Source of the DNA: PALSA-612 sp963776735
Lineage (GTDB): Bacteria; Actinomycetota; Thermoleophilia; Gaiellales; Gaiellaceae
Assembly: GCA_963776735.1 (NCBI GenBank)
Contig: CAVZNV010000023.1
Location: 62,001-126,000, forward strand
Direction: 5' to 3'
Length of the DNA stretch: 64,000 nt
A program made the position numbers and the translations under genes. Below are positions 1 to 7,705 of this stretch, in pieces. Within the stretch, counting starts at the first letter, position 1. Each line of letters starts with the position of its first letter. The notes beneath the pieces were generated by a model. The model made no database searches and was not told where the DNA came from. It worked only from the letters and a program-made list of their open reading frames with translations.

Positions 1-506
1 TGCTTGCGCATCCGCGCGAGCTCCTCCTGGAGCTCGGTCTTGTAGTCGACCGAATGCGTCGCCGCGTACTCCATGTGGCCGCGAAAGGCGTCGACGATCG
101 GCTTCTCGACCGCCGCGAAGCCGTGCTCGAGGAAGATCGCAGCCAACGCCGCCTCGAGCAGTGCCGCGAGCACGTTGCGGTTCTTGGCGAGCCGGGTCAG
201 CTCCTCGGGCTGCGTCGTCGCGCCGCCGCGCGCGAGCAACTCGGGCCCGAGCTCGAGCTCGTCCGCGACGAGCGCGCAGGCACGCCGCGACACAGCGTGC
301 GAGCGGATCTTCGCCAGGCGCCCCTCGGTCAGGTCCGGATAGCGGTCGTACAGATGCCGGGCGACCGCCAGCTCGAGCACGCTGTCGCCGAGGAACTCGA
401 GCCGCTCGTACGACGACGCGCGATCGCCCGCCCAGGAGGAGTGCGTGAAGACGTGCTCGAGCCGGTCCAGCGGCAGCGTGCGAATCAGCTCGGCGAGCGG
501 CCGAAC
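1..506 (-). CDS. rnc: Ribonuclease III, 3' part cut by the window edge
   Basis: RNase III cleaves double-stranded RNA during rRNA and mRNA processing. The reverse strand reads THSSWAGDR, then the family signature ERLEFLGDSVLELAV at about 363-408. The protein runs off the left edge just as the dsRNA-binding domain begins (DYKTELQEE, about 26-52). It follows acpP immediately, the usual plsX-acpP-rnc order. The start is unresolved: between the acpP stop and the THSSW motif this frame has no ATG, GTG or TTG. I placed the end at a GTT preceded by a weak AGGCAGG; a CTG at 488 or ATT at 485 would also fit. The family identity is secure; the first codon is not. Confidence 0.9.
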
Positions 507-528
507 GTCGCCTGCCTGCGTGTCGCCG

Positions 529-774
529 CTACTGGTGCGTCGTGACGTAGTCGACGGCCTGTCCGACTGTCGTGATCTTCTGGGCGTCCTCGTCGGAGAT
601 CTTGATTCCGAACTGATCCTCCAGCTCCATGATCAACTCGACGAGATCGAGCGAGTCGGCGTCGAGATCCTCCTGGAAGGACGCCTCGTCGGTGATCTCG
701 TTCTCGTCGACGCCGAGTTGCTCGACCAGGACCTCCTTGACTCGCTCGGAGACTTCCTCGCGCGAAGCTGCCAT
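529..774 (-). CDS. acpP: Acyl carrier protein
   Basis: 81-residue acyl carrier protein that holds growing fatty acyl chains on a 4'-phosphopantetheine arm. The attachment serine lies in the DADSLDLVELIMELE motif, and overall length and acidity are typical. I chose the ATG at 774 because an AGAGAGGTGAC ribosome binding site sits directly upstream, inside the 3' end of plsX. The plsX stop is one base away, so the two are probably translationally coupled. Cytosolic, type II fatty acid synthesis. Confidence 0.97.
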   Translation of the reverse strand: MAASREEVSERVKEVLVEQLGVDENEITDEASFQEDLDADSLDLVELIMELEDQFGIKISDEDAQKITTVGQAVDYVTTHQ

Positions 775-775
775 G

Positions 776-1810
776 TCACCTCTCTTGCGGGTTGGATTCG
801 GAAAGCGCGCGGATGCTAACACGGTCGACCGCCATTTCCTCGGCTTCGCGTGCCATCCGCTCGCCGAGCCGCGTGACGACACCGTGGTCGATGCCGCGCG
901 CGGCGTGCCGGATCGCGTTCGCGATAGCCGCTCTCGACGAGTTCCCGTGGGCGATCACCGACAGGCCGCGAAGGCCGAGAAGGTAGGCGCCGCCGTACGT
1001 GTCCGGGTCGAGATGGGCGCGGAGACGGCCGACCGCGGGCTTGATCAGCACCCCTCCCGCCTTGCCCCGGGCGGTCGCCGTGATCTCGCTGCGAAGCCAG
1101 TCGAACGTCGTCCGGATCGTCCCCTCCATCGTCTTCAGGACGACGTTGCCCGTGAAACCGTCGCAGACGACGACATCGGCGGCATGCGCGAGGATGCCGC
1201 GGCTCTCGATGTTGCCCTGGAAGCGGAGGTCGCTCGCCCGCAGCAGCTCGTGCGCCTCGAGCGTGAGCTGGTTTCCCTTCTCCGGCTCCTCGCCGATCGA
1301 GAGCAGCGCGACCGTCGGCGCGGGGACGTCGAGGATCTCCTGCGCGAACACGGAGCCCATCAGGCCGAACTGCAGGAGGTGTTCGGCGCGGCAATCTGCG
1401 GTCGCGCCGGCGTCGATCAGCACAGACGGGCCTTTCGGCGTCGGGATGACGACGGCGATCGCCGGCCGCAGCACGCCCCTCAGGCGCCGGACGTAGACCA
1501 GGCCGGCGGCGAGCATCGCGCCGGTGTTCCCGGCCGAAACGACCGCCGCGGCCTGTCCTTCGTGGACGGCCCGGCAGGCGGCGACGAGCGAGCTGTCCGG
1601 CTTGCCGCGGACGGCGTCGGCCGGCTTCTCGTCCATGGCGATCACCTGCGTCGTCACGACGAGCTCCAGCCCGTGAGTGACGAGTCCCGCCGGCCCGAAC
1701 AGCACCGGCTCGATCCGGTCGGAACGGGCGTCGATCGCGCCCGCGACGATCTCCTCGGGCCCGTGGTCGCCCCCGAGGGCATCGACCGCAACCCGGATCG
1801 GGCCCGTCAT
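776..1810 (-). CDS. plsX: Phosphate acyltransferase PlsX
   Basis: PlsX makes acyl-phosphate from acyl-ACP for the first step of glycerophospholipid synthesis. The 344-residue product begins MTGPIRVAVDALGGDHGP, the usual PlsX N terminus, and carries VVSAGNTGAML, VLIDAGATADCR and VVCDGFTGNVVLK family motifs. An ATG 27 codons upstream is in frame, but homology starts at the ATG at 1810. The gene lies between rpmF (17 bases upstream) and acpP (1 base downstream), a classical cluster. Peripheral membrane or cytosolic enzyme. Confidence 0.96.
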   Translation of the reverse strand: MTGPIRVAVDALGGDHGPEEIVAGAIDARSDRIEPVLFGPAGLVTHGLELVVTTQVIAMDEKPADAVRGKPDSSLVAACRAVHEGQAAAVVSAGNTGAMLAAGLVYVRRLRGVLRPAIAVVIPTPKGPSVLIDAGATADCRAEHLLQFGLMGSVFAQEILDVPAPTVALLSIGEEPEKGNQLTLEAHELLRASDLRFQGNIESRGILAHAADVVVCDGFTGNVVLKTMEGTIRTTFDWLRSEITATARGKAGGVLIKPAVGRLRAHLDPDTYGGAYLLGLRGLSVIAHGNSSRAAIANAIRHAARGIDHGVVTRLGERMAREAEEMAVDRVSIRALSESNPQER

Positions 1811-1827
1811 TGGCGCGGAGTCTAGAG

Positions 1828-2016
1828 CTACGGGAGGGGAGTGCGAAGCGGCTCGATCTCGCGCCCGCGGTACTGCTTGCAGTTGGGACACATCTCGTGC
1901 GAGCGCTTCGGCTGGTGGCAGTGCGGGCAGACGCTCAGGCGGGGCGCCTTGATGCCGTGCTGCGCGCGACGCTTGTCGCGGCGCGCCTTGGACGTTTTGC
2001 GCTTCGGGACTGCCAT
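1828..2016 (-). CDS. rpmF: Large ribosomal subunit protein bL32
   Basis: 62-residue ribosomal protein L32. It starts MAVPKRKTSKARRDKRR, the conserved basic N terminus, and keeps the four zinc ligands as CPHC and CPNC. It heads the plsX-acpP-rnc transcription unit as in many bacteria. Its usual upstream partner yceD is not adjacent here but lies about 2 kb away at 4077-4586, beyond an ABC-F gene and an oppositely oriented cupin gene. Confidence 0.97.
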   Translation of the reverse strand: MAVPKRKTSKARRDKRRAQHGIKAPRLSVCPHCHQPKRSHEMCPNCKQYRGREIEPLRTPLP

Positions 2017-2055
2017 GCGGCCGCGCAGTATAGCGGCGCGTTAGGCTCCGTCCGC

Positions 2056-2412
2056 ATGGGCTACAGCGTCGTCAACGTCGAGGAGATCGAGGGAGCCGGG
2101 CCGGGCGGCGCGGTTCGCTTCGTCCGCCGTGAGCTCGGTCTCGAGGCGTTCGGGATCAACTGGTTCGAGTTGCCGCCCGGCGCGCAAGGCCTCGAGCACG
2201 ACGAGTCGTCGACCGGGCAGGAGGAGGTCAACGTCGTCGTCCGCGGCTCGGGGATCTGGCGCGTCGACGGCGAGGAGGTCCCGGTCCGCGAGGGCTCGTT
2301 CCTCCGCTTCGACCCGGGGACGACCCGCTGCCCCGTCGCCGGACCGGACGGGATGACGTTCATCGCCGTCGGCGCCCGCCGCGGCGGGTACGAGCCTCAC
2401 GGCCCGTTCTAG
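2056..2412 (+). CDS. Small cupin-domain protein
   Basis: 118-residue single-domain cupin. The first cupin motif is recognisable around LPPGAQGLEHDES and the second in the VREGSFLRFDPGTTR stretch; the N-terminal part is MGYSVVNVEEIEG. Metal ligands are partly degenerate (one His in motif 1), so catalysis cannot be inferred. I chose the ATG at 2056 because the upstream frame is only antisense to rpmF and plsX. It is divergent from rpmF (40 bases apart) and convergent with the ABC-F gene, sharing the four bases CTAG that contain both stop codons. Function unknown; possibly sugar or small-ligand binding. Confidence 0.8.
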   Translation: MGYSVVNVEEIEGAGPGGAVRFVRRELGLEAFGINWFELPPGAQGLEHDESSTGQEEVNVVVRGSGIWRVDGEEVPVREGSFLRFDPGTTRCPVAGPDGMTFIAVGARRGGYEPHGPF

Positions 2413-3968
2413 AGCCGGATCTCCCGCGTAGCGCGGAACCGTTCCAGGAAACGCCGGTCGTGGCTGACGAGGACGACCGTGCCGTCGTAGTCGCGGAGCG
2501 CCGCCTCGAGCTGCTCGACTGCCTCGAGGTCGAGGTGGTTCGTCGGCTCGTCGAGGACGAGCAGGTTCACCTTGCGTGCCTGCAGCTCGGCGAGCAGCGC
2601 GCGCGTCCGCTCGCCGGGCGAAAGCGACGAGCCCGGTCGGCCGACGTGCTCCGGGGCGAGCCCGAACTTCGCGAGTAGCGTGCGGGCCTCTTCGGCGCGG
2701 AGGCCGGCACGCCTCCGGAAGTGCTCGAGCAGCGGCTCGTCGCCGGCGTAGGCGCCGCGGCCCTGCTCCAGCGTCCCGATCACCGTCCGGCGTCCGACGA
2801 ACCGCGTCCCGCCGGCGAGCGGAACGTCGCCGAGCAGCAGCCCGATCAGCGTCGACTTGCCGCTGCCGTTGCGCCCGGAGACGACGACCCGCTCGCCGGG
2901 ACCGAGCAAGAGGTCGACGGGGCCGAGAGTGAACGCGCCGCGCTGTGCAACGGCGCCCTGCAGCGCCGCGACGCGGTCGCCGAGGCGCTCGCCGGCTTCG
3001 AGCCGGAGCTTCAGCTCCCACGGCTCGAACGGCTTCTCGGGCCGGTCGGCCCGCTCGAGCGCCCGCTCTGTCTGCCGCACCTTGCCGCGGAGCGCATTCG
3101 TCCCGCGCCGGTCCGCCATTGCCCCGCCTGCGCGCGCCTCGGTCCGACGCTGCACGAGCAGCGTCTCGACGTGACGCCGACGCTCCTCCGCCTGCTCGAA
3201 GGTCGCGTATGCGGTCTCTCGCGCGGCATCGCGTGCCGCCTCGTACTCGCTGAAGCCGCCCGCCCACTCCCGTACGTGACGCGAGCCGGGCTCGATCTCG
3301 ACGATGCGCGTCACCGTGCGGTCGAGGAACTCGCGGTCGTGCGAGACGACGACGAGCCCGCCGTCGCGGCCGCCCAGGAACCGTTCGAGCCGCTCGAGGC
3401 CGTCAAAGTCGAGGTCGTTCGTCGGCTCGTCGAGGAGCAGCACGTCGAAGCGGGAGAGCAGGATCGCTGCCAGCGACACGCGTGCCGCCTCGCCGCCCGA
3501 CAGCGCCGTCGTCGGCCGGTCGAGCGAGACCGGCAACCCGAGCTCGGCGGCAACGGTGCGGGCGCGCGCCTCGAGGTCACCGCCGCCGAGCCCGACGAAC
3601 CGGTCGAGCGCGACCGCATACCGGTCGTCAGCGACTTCGCCGGCCGCGAGCGCCGTCGAGGCGAGCTCGAGCTCGCGTTCAGCCGCGGCGACGCCGGTGC
3701 GGCGCGCGAGCAGCCCGAGCAGCGTCTCCCCCTCGTGCCGCTCCGGCTCCTGCGGCAGGTATCCGACCGTCAGCGTCGCCGGCGTCCTCAGCACACGGCC
3801 GTCGTCCGGCTCGTCGAGCCCGGCGATCAGCCGGAGCAGCGTCGACTTGCCGACCCCGTTCGGGCCGACGACGCCCAGCCGGCGCTCGGGCGTGACCGAG
3901 AGCGTGACCCTGTCGAGAACCGTTGTGGCGCCGTGGTGCTTCGAGACGCCGTCGAGTGAGATACGCAT
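2409..3968 (-). CDS. ABC-F family ATPase
   Basis: Soluble protein of 519 residues with two ABC ATPase domains and no membrane segment, the layout of ABC-F ribosome-associated factors. Walker A motifs are GPNGVGKST (near residue 36) and GRNGSGKST (near 350). Signatures are LSGGEAARVSLA and LSPGERTRALLA, and both Walker B regions read LLDEPTNDLD or VLDEPTNHLD. A charged linker (about 250-320) separates the domains. Such proteins gate translation elongation or give ribosome-protection antibiotic resistance; the subtype cannot be assigned by eye. It sits between yceD and rpmF, an unusual position. Confidence 0.93.
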   Translation of the reverse strand: MRISLDGVSKHHGATTVLDRVTLSVTPERRLGVVGPNGVGKSTLLRLIAGLDEPDDGRVLRTPATLTVGYLPQEPERHEGETLLGLLARRTGVAAAERELELASTALAAGEVADDRYAVALDRFVGLGGGDLEARARTVAAELGLPVSLDRPTTALSGGEAARVSLAAILLSRFDVLLLDEPTNDLDFDGLERLERFLGGRDGGLVVVSHDREFLDRTVTRIVEIEPGSRHVREWAGGFSEYEAARDAARETAYATFEQAEERRRHVETLLVQRRTEARAGGAMADRRGTNALRGKVRQTERALERADRPEKPFEPWELKLRLEAGERLGDRVAALQGAVAQRGAFTLGPVDLLLGPGERVVVSGRNGSGKSTLIGLLLGDVPLAGGTRFVGRRTVIGTLEQGRGAYAGDEPLLEHFRRRAGLRAEEARTLLAKFGLAPEHVGRPGSSLSPGERTRALLAELQARKVNLLVLDEPTNHLDLEAVEQLEAALRDYDGTVVLVSHDRRFLERFRATREIRL

Positions 3969-4076
3969 GACCGAGACCTCCGAGAACGCAGGCGCGCCGC
4001 TCGCTTCGGGCGCGCAAGAGACGTGGATGGCTCGGTCAGTCCGTCATGGTGAGGCGCCGCAGCGCCGACACCGATC

Positions 4077-4586
4077 CTACAGCTCGTCGCGGAGCTCGGC
4101 GAGCGCGGCCCAGCGCGGGTCGCTCTCCTCGCCTTCGTGCTCGTGCGGCTCGGCGTTCAGGTCGAGTCCGCAGACGGGGCAGAGCCCGGCGCAGTCGGCC
4201 CGGCAGAGAATCTTGTCCGGAAGCGCGAGCACGAGCCCGTCCCGCGCCCAGGCGGAAAGGTCGAGACGGTTGTTCTTCACGTACGGCGTCGTCAGCTCCT
4301 CGGCTCCTCCCGGACTCTCAGCCTGGTACTCGCGCAGAGAGAGATCCTCGTCGAGAGCCGCGTCGCCGAGGCACCGGAAGCACGGGCCGTGGAGACGGAC
4401 GTGGAAGCGGAGCTCGAAGACGGTGCCGGTCGACGCGCGCGTGATCGTCAGCTCGGCGGGGACGTTCTCGGGCACGACGAGATAGCGCTGGCCGCCCAGT
4501 TCGATCGGCGCGATCTCGACTTCCTGCTCGTCGCGGAGCGACTCTCCGGACCGCAGCCGGTACTTCCTCAGATCCAGCGTGGTCAC
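4077..4586 (-). CDS. yceD: YceD family (DUF177) protein
   Basis: 169 residues. The C-terminal half holds the family zinc-like cysteines (GPCFRCLGDA, then CRADCAGLCPVCGLDLN) and an acidic tail ending LAELRDEL. DUF177/YceD proteins are normally encoded directly before rpmF and have been linked to 23S rRNA accumulation. Here the same strand carries an ABC-F gene in between, so the classic pair is split. The EamA permease gene ends 14 bases upstream. The ATG at 4586 gives a full-length family member. Confidence 0.88.
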   Translation of the reverse strand: MTTLDLRKYRLRSGESLRDEQEVEIAPIELGGQRYLVVPENVPAELTITRASTGTVFELRFHVRLHGPCFRCLGDAALDEDLSLREYQAESPGGAEELTTPYVKNNRLDLSAWARDGLVLALPDKILCRADCAGLCPVCGLDLNAEPHEHEGEESDPRWAALAELRDEL

Positions 4587-4599
4587 AGAGCCAGACTAG

Positions 4600-5532
4600 C
4601 TAGCGACCCCGCACCGGGACCGCGGCCGGCTCGGTCGCGATCTCGCCCTTCGGCGGCGTCACGATCAGCGCCACCGCGCAGAGGATCACGGCACCCGCGA
4701 CGACCGTCCGCACGCTCACGGACTCGTTCTCGACCGCCCAGCCCAGGAAGACGGCGACCAGCGGGTTCACGTACGCATAGGTGGAGACGAGCGACGTCCG
4801 GGTATGCCTGAGGAGCCACGAGTAGCAGGTGAACGCGAGCCAGGATCCGATCACGATCAGATAGAGGAGGGCGAGCAGCGACTCGGTCGAGACGTGGTGA
4901 ACGTCGGTCACCTCGCCGGTCGCGGCAGCGACGATCGCGAGCAGCACACCGCCCGCGATCATCTGCATCGAGGCGTTGACGAAGGGCCGTCGCGGCAGCG
5001 GCGCGCGGCGCGAGTAGAGCGAGCCGGCGGCCCAGCCCGCGCCTGCGATCAGGAGCGCGACGGCACCGGCGACGTCGATGTGACTCGGCCCCGTCGGCCA
5101 CGCGAGCAGTGCGACACCGGCGAACCCGAGCGCGAGCCCGATCACGGCGGTCCGGCTCAGCCGCTGCCCGCACACGGCGCGGTCGAAGAGCGCCATCCAG
5201 AGCGGGACGGCGGCGATGATCAGGGACGCGACTCCCGTGTCGACGCGCTTCTCCGCCCAGGCGACACCCGCGTTCCCGATCAGGAACAAGAGGGCGCCGA
5301 CGACGGCTGCGGCAGCCCACTCCCGCTTTCCCGGCCGGTCGCCGACCGTGTCGCCGCGCCGGATCGACCACGCGTACAGCAGCGTGCCGGCGATCAGGAA
5401 GCGCAGGGACGACATCACGAACACCGGCAACGCCCGGCTCGCGAGCAGGATGAACAGGTAGGTCGAGCCCCAGACGACGTAGACGACGGCGAGCGCGGCC
5501 CAGACGCGGGCCGGGCCCGCAGGGCCGCTCAC
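4600..5532 (-). CDS. EamA/DMT family membrane transporter
   Basis: 310-residue inner-membrane protein with about ten hydrophobic segments and two EamA repeats (roughly residues 10-140 and 155-290). Motifs include VVYVVWGSTYLF at the N terminus, typical of YedA/RhaT-like permeases, and a second-repeat YVNPLVAVFLGW. These transporters usually export metabolites or amino acids; the substrate is unknown. It is divergent from a LysR-type regulator across a 185-base gap, so that regulator may control it. Confidence 0.9.
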   Translation of the reverse strand: MSGPAGPARVWAALAVVYVVWGSTYLFILLASRALPVFVMSSLRFLIAGTLLYAWSIRRGDTVGDRPGKREWAAAAVVGALLFLIGNAGVAWAEKRVDTGVASLIIAAVPLWMALFDRAVCGQRLSRTAVIGLALGFAGVALLAWPTGPSHIDVAGAVALLIAGAGWAAGSLYSRRAPLPRRPFVNASMQMIAGGVLLAIVAAATGEVTDVHHVSTESLLALLYLIVIGSWLAFTCYSWLLRHTRTSLVSTYAYVNPLVAVFLGWAVENESVSVRTVVAGAVILCAVALIVTPPKGEIATEPAAVPVRGR

Positions 5533-5684
5533 GACACGCCTAGCGATAGTTCCGCCAGGAGCCGCGCTTGTCCCTGAAGCGCAGGTCGCGAGACCCGGCC
5601 AGCGGGGAGAGCACGATCACGGCGAGGGGGATGAGAAGCCAGATAGCTGTCATAACGATCGTCACGATGCCAGTCGAAGGTCAA

Positions 5685-5703
5685 TTAGCACAAATCGTGT
5701 TAG
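5685..5703. promoter_or_regulatory. Candidate LysR operator between EamA and LysR genes
   Basis: An AT-rich patch just before the LysR start contains the imperfect inverted repeat TTAGCAC-N5-GTGTTAG with a CAC/GTG core and the T-N11-A spacing expected of LysR-type operators. It stands out against the surrounding GC-rich sequence. Binding by the adjacent regulator is inferred from position only. Confidence 0.4.
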
Positions 5704-5717
5704 TGTTGGTTTCCATT

Positions 5718-6656
5718 ATGCAAACTGATGAATGGATGGGACTGGAACTGCGCCACCTCGTCGCGCTCAAAGCCGTCGCCGAGGAAGGCTCGTTCGGACG
5801 CGCCGCAGGGCGGCTCGGATACACGCAGTCGGCCATCAGCCAGCAGATCGCGGTGCTCGAGCGAATCGTCGGTCAGCGCCTGATCGATCGCCCCGGCGGC
5901 CCGCGCCCGATCTCGCTCACCGAAGCCGGCCGGCTCATGCTCTCTCACGCCGACGGCATCACGGCCCGGCTCCGCGCGGCGCAGGCCGATCTGAGCGCGC
6001 TCGGCGCCGGTGACGCAGGGCCGCTCCGGGTCGGCACGTACCAGAGCGTGGGCGCACGCGTCCTCCCGTCCCTGTTGCAGAGCTTCAAGGCGGACTGGCC
6101 GAAGATCGACGTCACGCTCGTCGAGTCGACCGACGACCGTGAGCTGCTCGCGCTGATCGAGAGCGGCGAGGTCGACCTCAGCTTCGTCGTCTTCCCGCTC
6201 CGCCCGGGCCCGTTCGAGTCGGTCGACCTGATGCGCGATCCCTACGTCCTGCTCGTTCCGCGCGACTCGCCGCTCGCCGGGCGCGACCGGCCGCCCTCGC
6301 TGCGCGAGATCGTCGAGATGCCGCTGATCGGCTACCGCTCCTGTCGCACCACGGAGCAGGTCGAGGAACGTCTCCGAGTCGCCGGCCGCGAGCCGCACGT
6401 GGTCTTCCGCTCCGACGACAACTACACGGTGCAGGGCATGGTCGCCGCCGGTCTCGGCGCCGCGCTCGCTCCGCTCCTGACCGTCGATCCGAGCGACGAC
6501 CGGATCGCGGTGATCGACCTCGCCGACCGCGTGCCGGCGCGCCTGATCGGCATCGCGTGGCACCGGGACCGTCTCCGAACCCCGGCTGCGACCGCCTTCG
6601 TCGACGCGGCACGGAGCCTCTGCGAGCAGTTCGAGGCGCGCTCCGAGGCCGCCTGA
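5718..6656 (+). CDS. LysR-type transcriptional regulator
   Basis: About 312 residues. The N-terminal winged helix is clear: LRHLVALKAVAEEGSFGRAA, then LGYTQSAISQQIAVLE as the recognition region. The C-terminal periplasmic-binding-like effector domain starts near LRVGTYQSVGARVLP. Two starts are possible, ATG at 5718 and ATG at 5736 (MGLELRHL); the second matches the family N terminus more closely, and neither has a strong ribosome binding site. It is divergent from the EamA exporter gene, the common arrangement for a LysR regulator and its target. Effector unknown. Confidence 0.92.
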   Translation: MQTDEWMGLELRHLVALKAVAEEGSFGRAAGRLGYTQSAISQQIAVLERIVGQRLIDRPGGPRPISLTEAGRLMLSHADGITARLRAAQADLSALGAGDAGPLRVGTYQSVGARVLPSLLQSFKADWPKIDVTLVESTDDRELLALIESGEVDLSFVVFPLRPGPFESVDLMRDPYVLLVPRDSPLAGRDRPPSLREIVEMPLIGYRSCRTTEQVEERLRVAGREPHVVFRSDDNYTVQGMVAAGLGAALAPLLTVDPSDDRIAVIDLADRVPARLIGIAWHRDRLRTPAATAFVDAARSLCEQFEARSEAA

Positions 6657-6697
6657 GAAACCGGAATAGCCCCCTCCGCGAACACGTTGTAGTCGAC

Positions 6698-6940
6698 GTG
6701 CGATCACTAAACGACATCCGAGCCGAGATCGAGCAGCTGACCGAGCGGAGGGCGCGGCTTCTGCGCGTCCTGAGCGAGCAGCACGATGCGACTCTGACCG
6801 CCGAGCACGCGAGCCTCGAAGACGAGATCGCGAAGCTGTGGGAGGAGCACCGGATCGAGCGGGCCCGTATCCGTTTCGGCGAGCGTGACGAGATCATCCA
6901 GCGCGCCAGGCACGAAGAGCGCCTCGAGCGCGCCGCGTAG
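6698..6940 (+). CDS. Small helical protein, possibly DUF2630-like
   Basis: 80-residue, highly charged and probably coiled-coil protein beginning at a GTG (VRSLNDIRAEIEQLTERR). It has a short helix-break-helix pattern and an IAKLWEEHRIERARIR segment that resembles the small DUF2630 family seen in actinobacteria. I call the resemblance tentative. It lies 41 bases after the LysR gene and is followed by a probable terminator and a tRNA gene. Function unknown. Confidence 0.6.
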   Translation: MRSLNDIRAEIEQLTERRARLLRVLSEQHDATLTAEHASLEDEIAKLWEEHRIERARIRFGERDEIIQRARHEERLERAA

Positions 6941-6966
6941 CCCAGGGGCCCACCCCCCTGACCCAG

Positions 6967-6995
6967 GAGCCGCCCCGTCTAAGATGGGACGGCTC
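6967..6995 (+). terminator. Hairpin terminator upstream of tRNA-Ala
   Basis: GAGCCGCCCCGT (6967-6978) pairs with ATGGGACGGCTC (6984-6995), a 12-bp stem with two G-U/T pairs. It is followed by a short T-containing tail (TTGGTCGTT). It follows the small helical-protein gene and precedes the tRNA. Confidence 0.6.
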
Positions 6996-7009
6996 TTGGT
7001 CGTTGGTTG

Positions 7010-7082
7010 GGGGCGTTAGCTCAGCTGGGAGAGCGCCGGCTTTGCAAGCCGGAGGTCACCGGTTCGATCCCGGTACGCTCCA
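7010..7082 (+). tRNA. tRNA-Ala (anticodon TGC)
   Basis: 73-nucleotide cloverleaf. The acceptor stem is GGGGCGT/ACGCTCC with one G-U pair, the D arm GCTC..GAGC, the anticodon stem CCGGC/GCCGG with loop TTTGCAA and anticodon TGC at 7043-7045. The T arm contains GGTTCGATCCC. Discriminator base is A at 7082; the 3' CCA is not separately encoded beyond it. Confidence 0.96.
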
Positions 7083-7108
7083 TTTTCGATGAAGTTGAAG
7101 TGTGTCGG

Positions 7109-7705
7109 CTATGGGGCGGTCGCGCAGTAGGCGCTCGCCTCCGCCGTGCCAGAGATCGACCCTGACGGGTTGTAGAACTGCACCTCCCAGGTCCTGAGCG
7201 ACGGCCGGTATGAGACCGTCGCAACAACAGGCGCGGCCCCGTCGAAATGGGTTACGAAGTAGCCGCCTGAAACAACGATCGTTCCGACAGGGCACCTTGC
7301 CTGCGCGTCCACGAGGGTCTGCGGCGGGACGCTCACGGATTGACTGAAGACGTCGGTTGTGTCGAGGGAGGAGGAGCCTGTCGGACCGGTCGCACCCTTC
7401 GTCCCGGTAGCACCCTTCGGGCCTGTAGAGCCGGTCGGTCCATGCGCGCCGGTCGGGCCGGTCTGATTCCAGTTCAGCGGCGTCTCCCAGGACGCACAGT
7501 TCCCGTTCGGCCTGGAGGTGTCGATCACCCGCAACGCCCCGGTCGGGTTGCCGTGCGCGAGGCTGGTGTTGTAACAGCCCTGGATCACCCCGCTCACGTC
7601 CGGGATGCTCGCCTGTACCGCCGAGGCGATCCCGAACAATGCTCCGCCGACGGCGAACGCCAGCACAAGCCGCCCGCCTCGACTCAACCGTCGAAGTCTG
7701 TGCAT
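7109..7705 (-). CDS. Secreted protein with collagen-like repeats
   Basis: 198 residues: signal peptide (about 1-32, ending ASAVQA), a head with SIPDVSGVIQGCYN and LRVIDTSRPNGNC, then about ten Gly-X-Y collagen-like triplets (GPTGAHGPTGSTGPKGATG) and a C-terminal beta-rich domain. A second gene at 20243-20860 has the same head and repeat order, so this is a paralogous family. The start has a GGAGAGGGGGA ribosome binding site. The frame also stays open upstream into the nitronate monooxygenase gene, and the two genes overlap by 22 bases. Likely cell-surface or extracellular; function unknown. Confidence 0.85.
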   Translation of the reverse strand: MHRLRRLSRGGRLVLAFAVGGALFGIASAVQASIPDVSGVIQGCYNTSLAHGNPTGALRVIDTSRPNGNCASWETPLNWNQTGPTGAHGPTGSTGPKGATGTKGATGPTGSSSLDTTDVFSQSVSVPPQTLVDAQARCPVGTIVVSGGYFVTHFDGAAPVVATVSYRPSLRTWEVQFYNPSGSISGTAEASAYCATAP

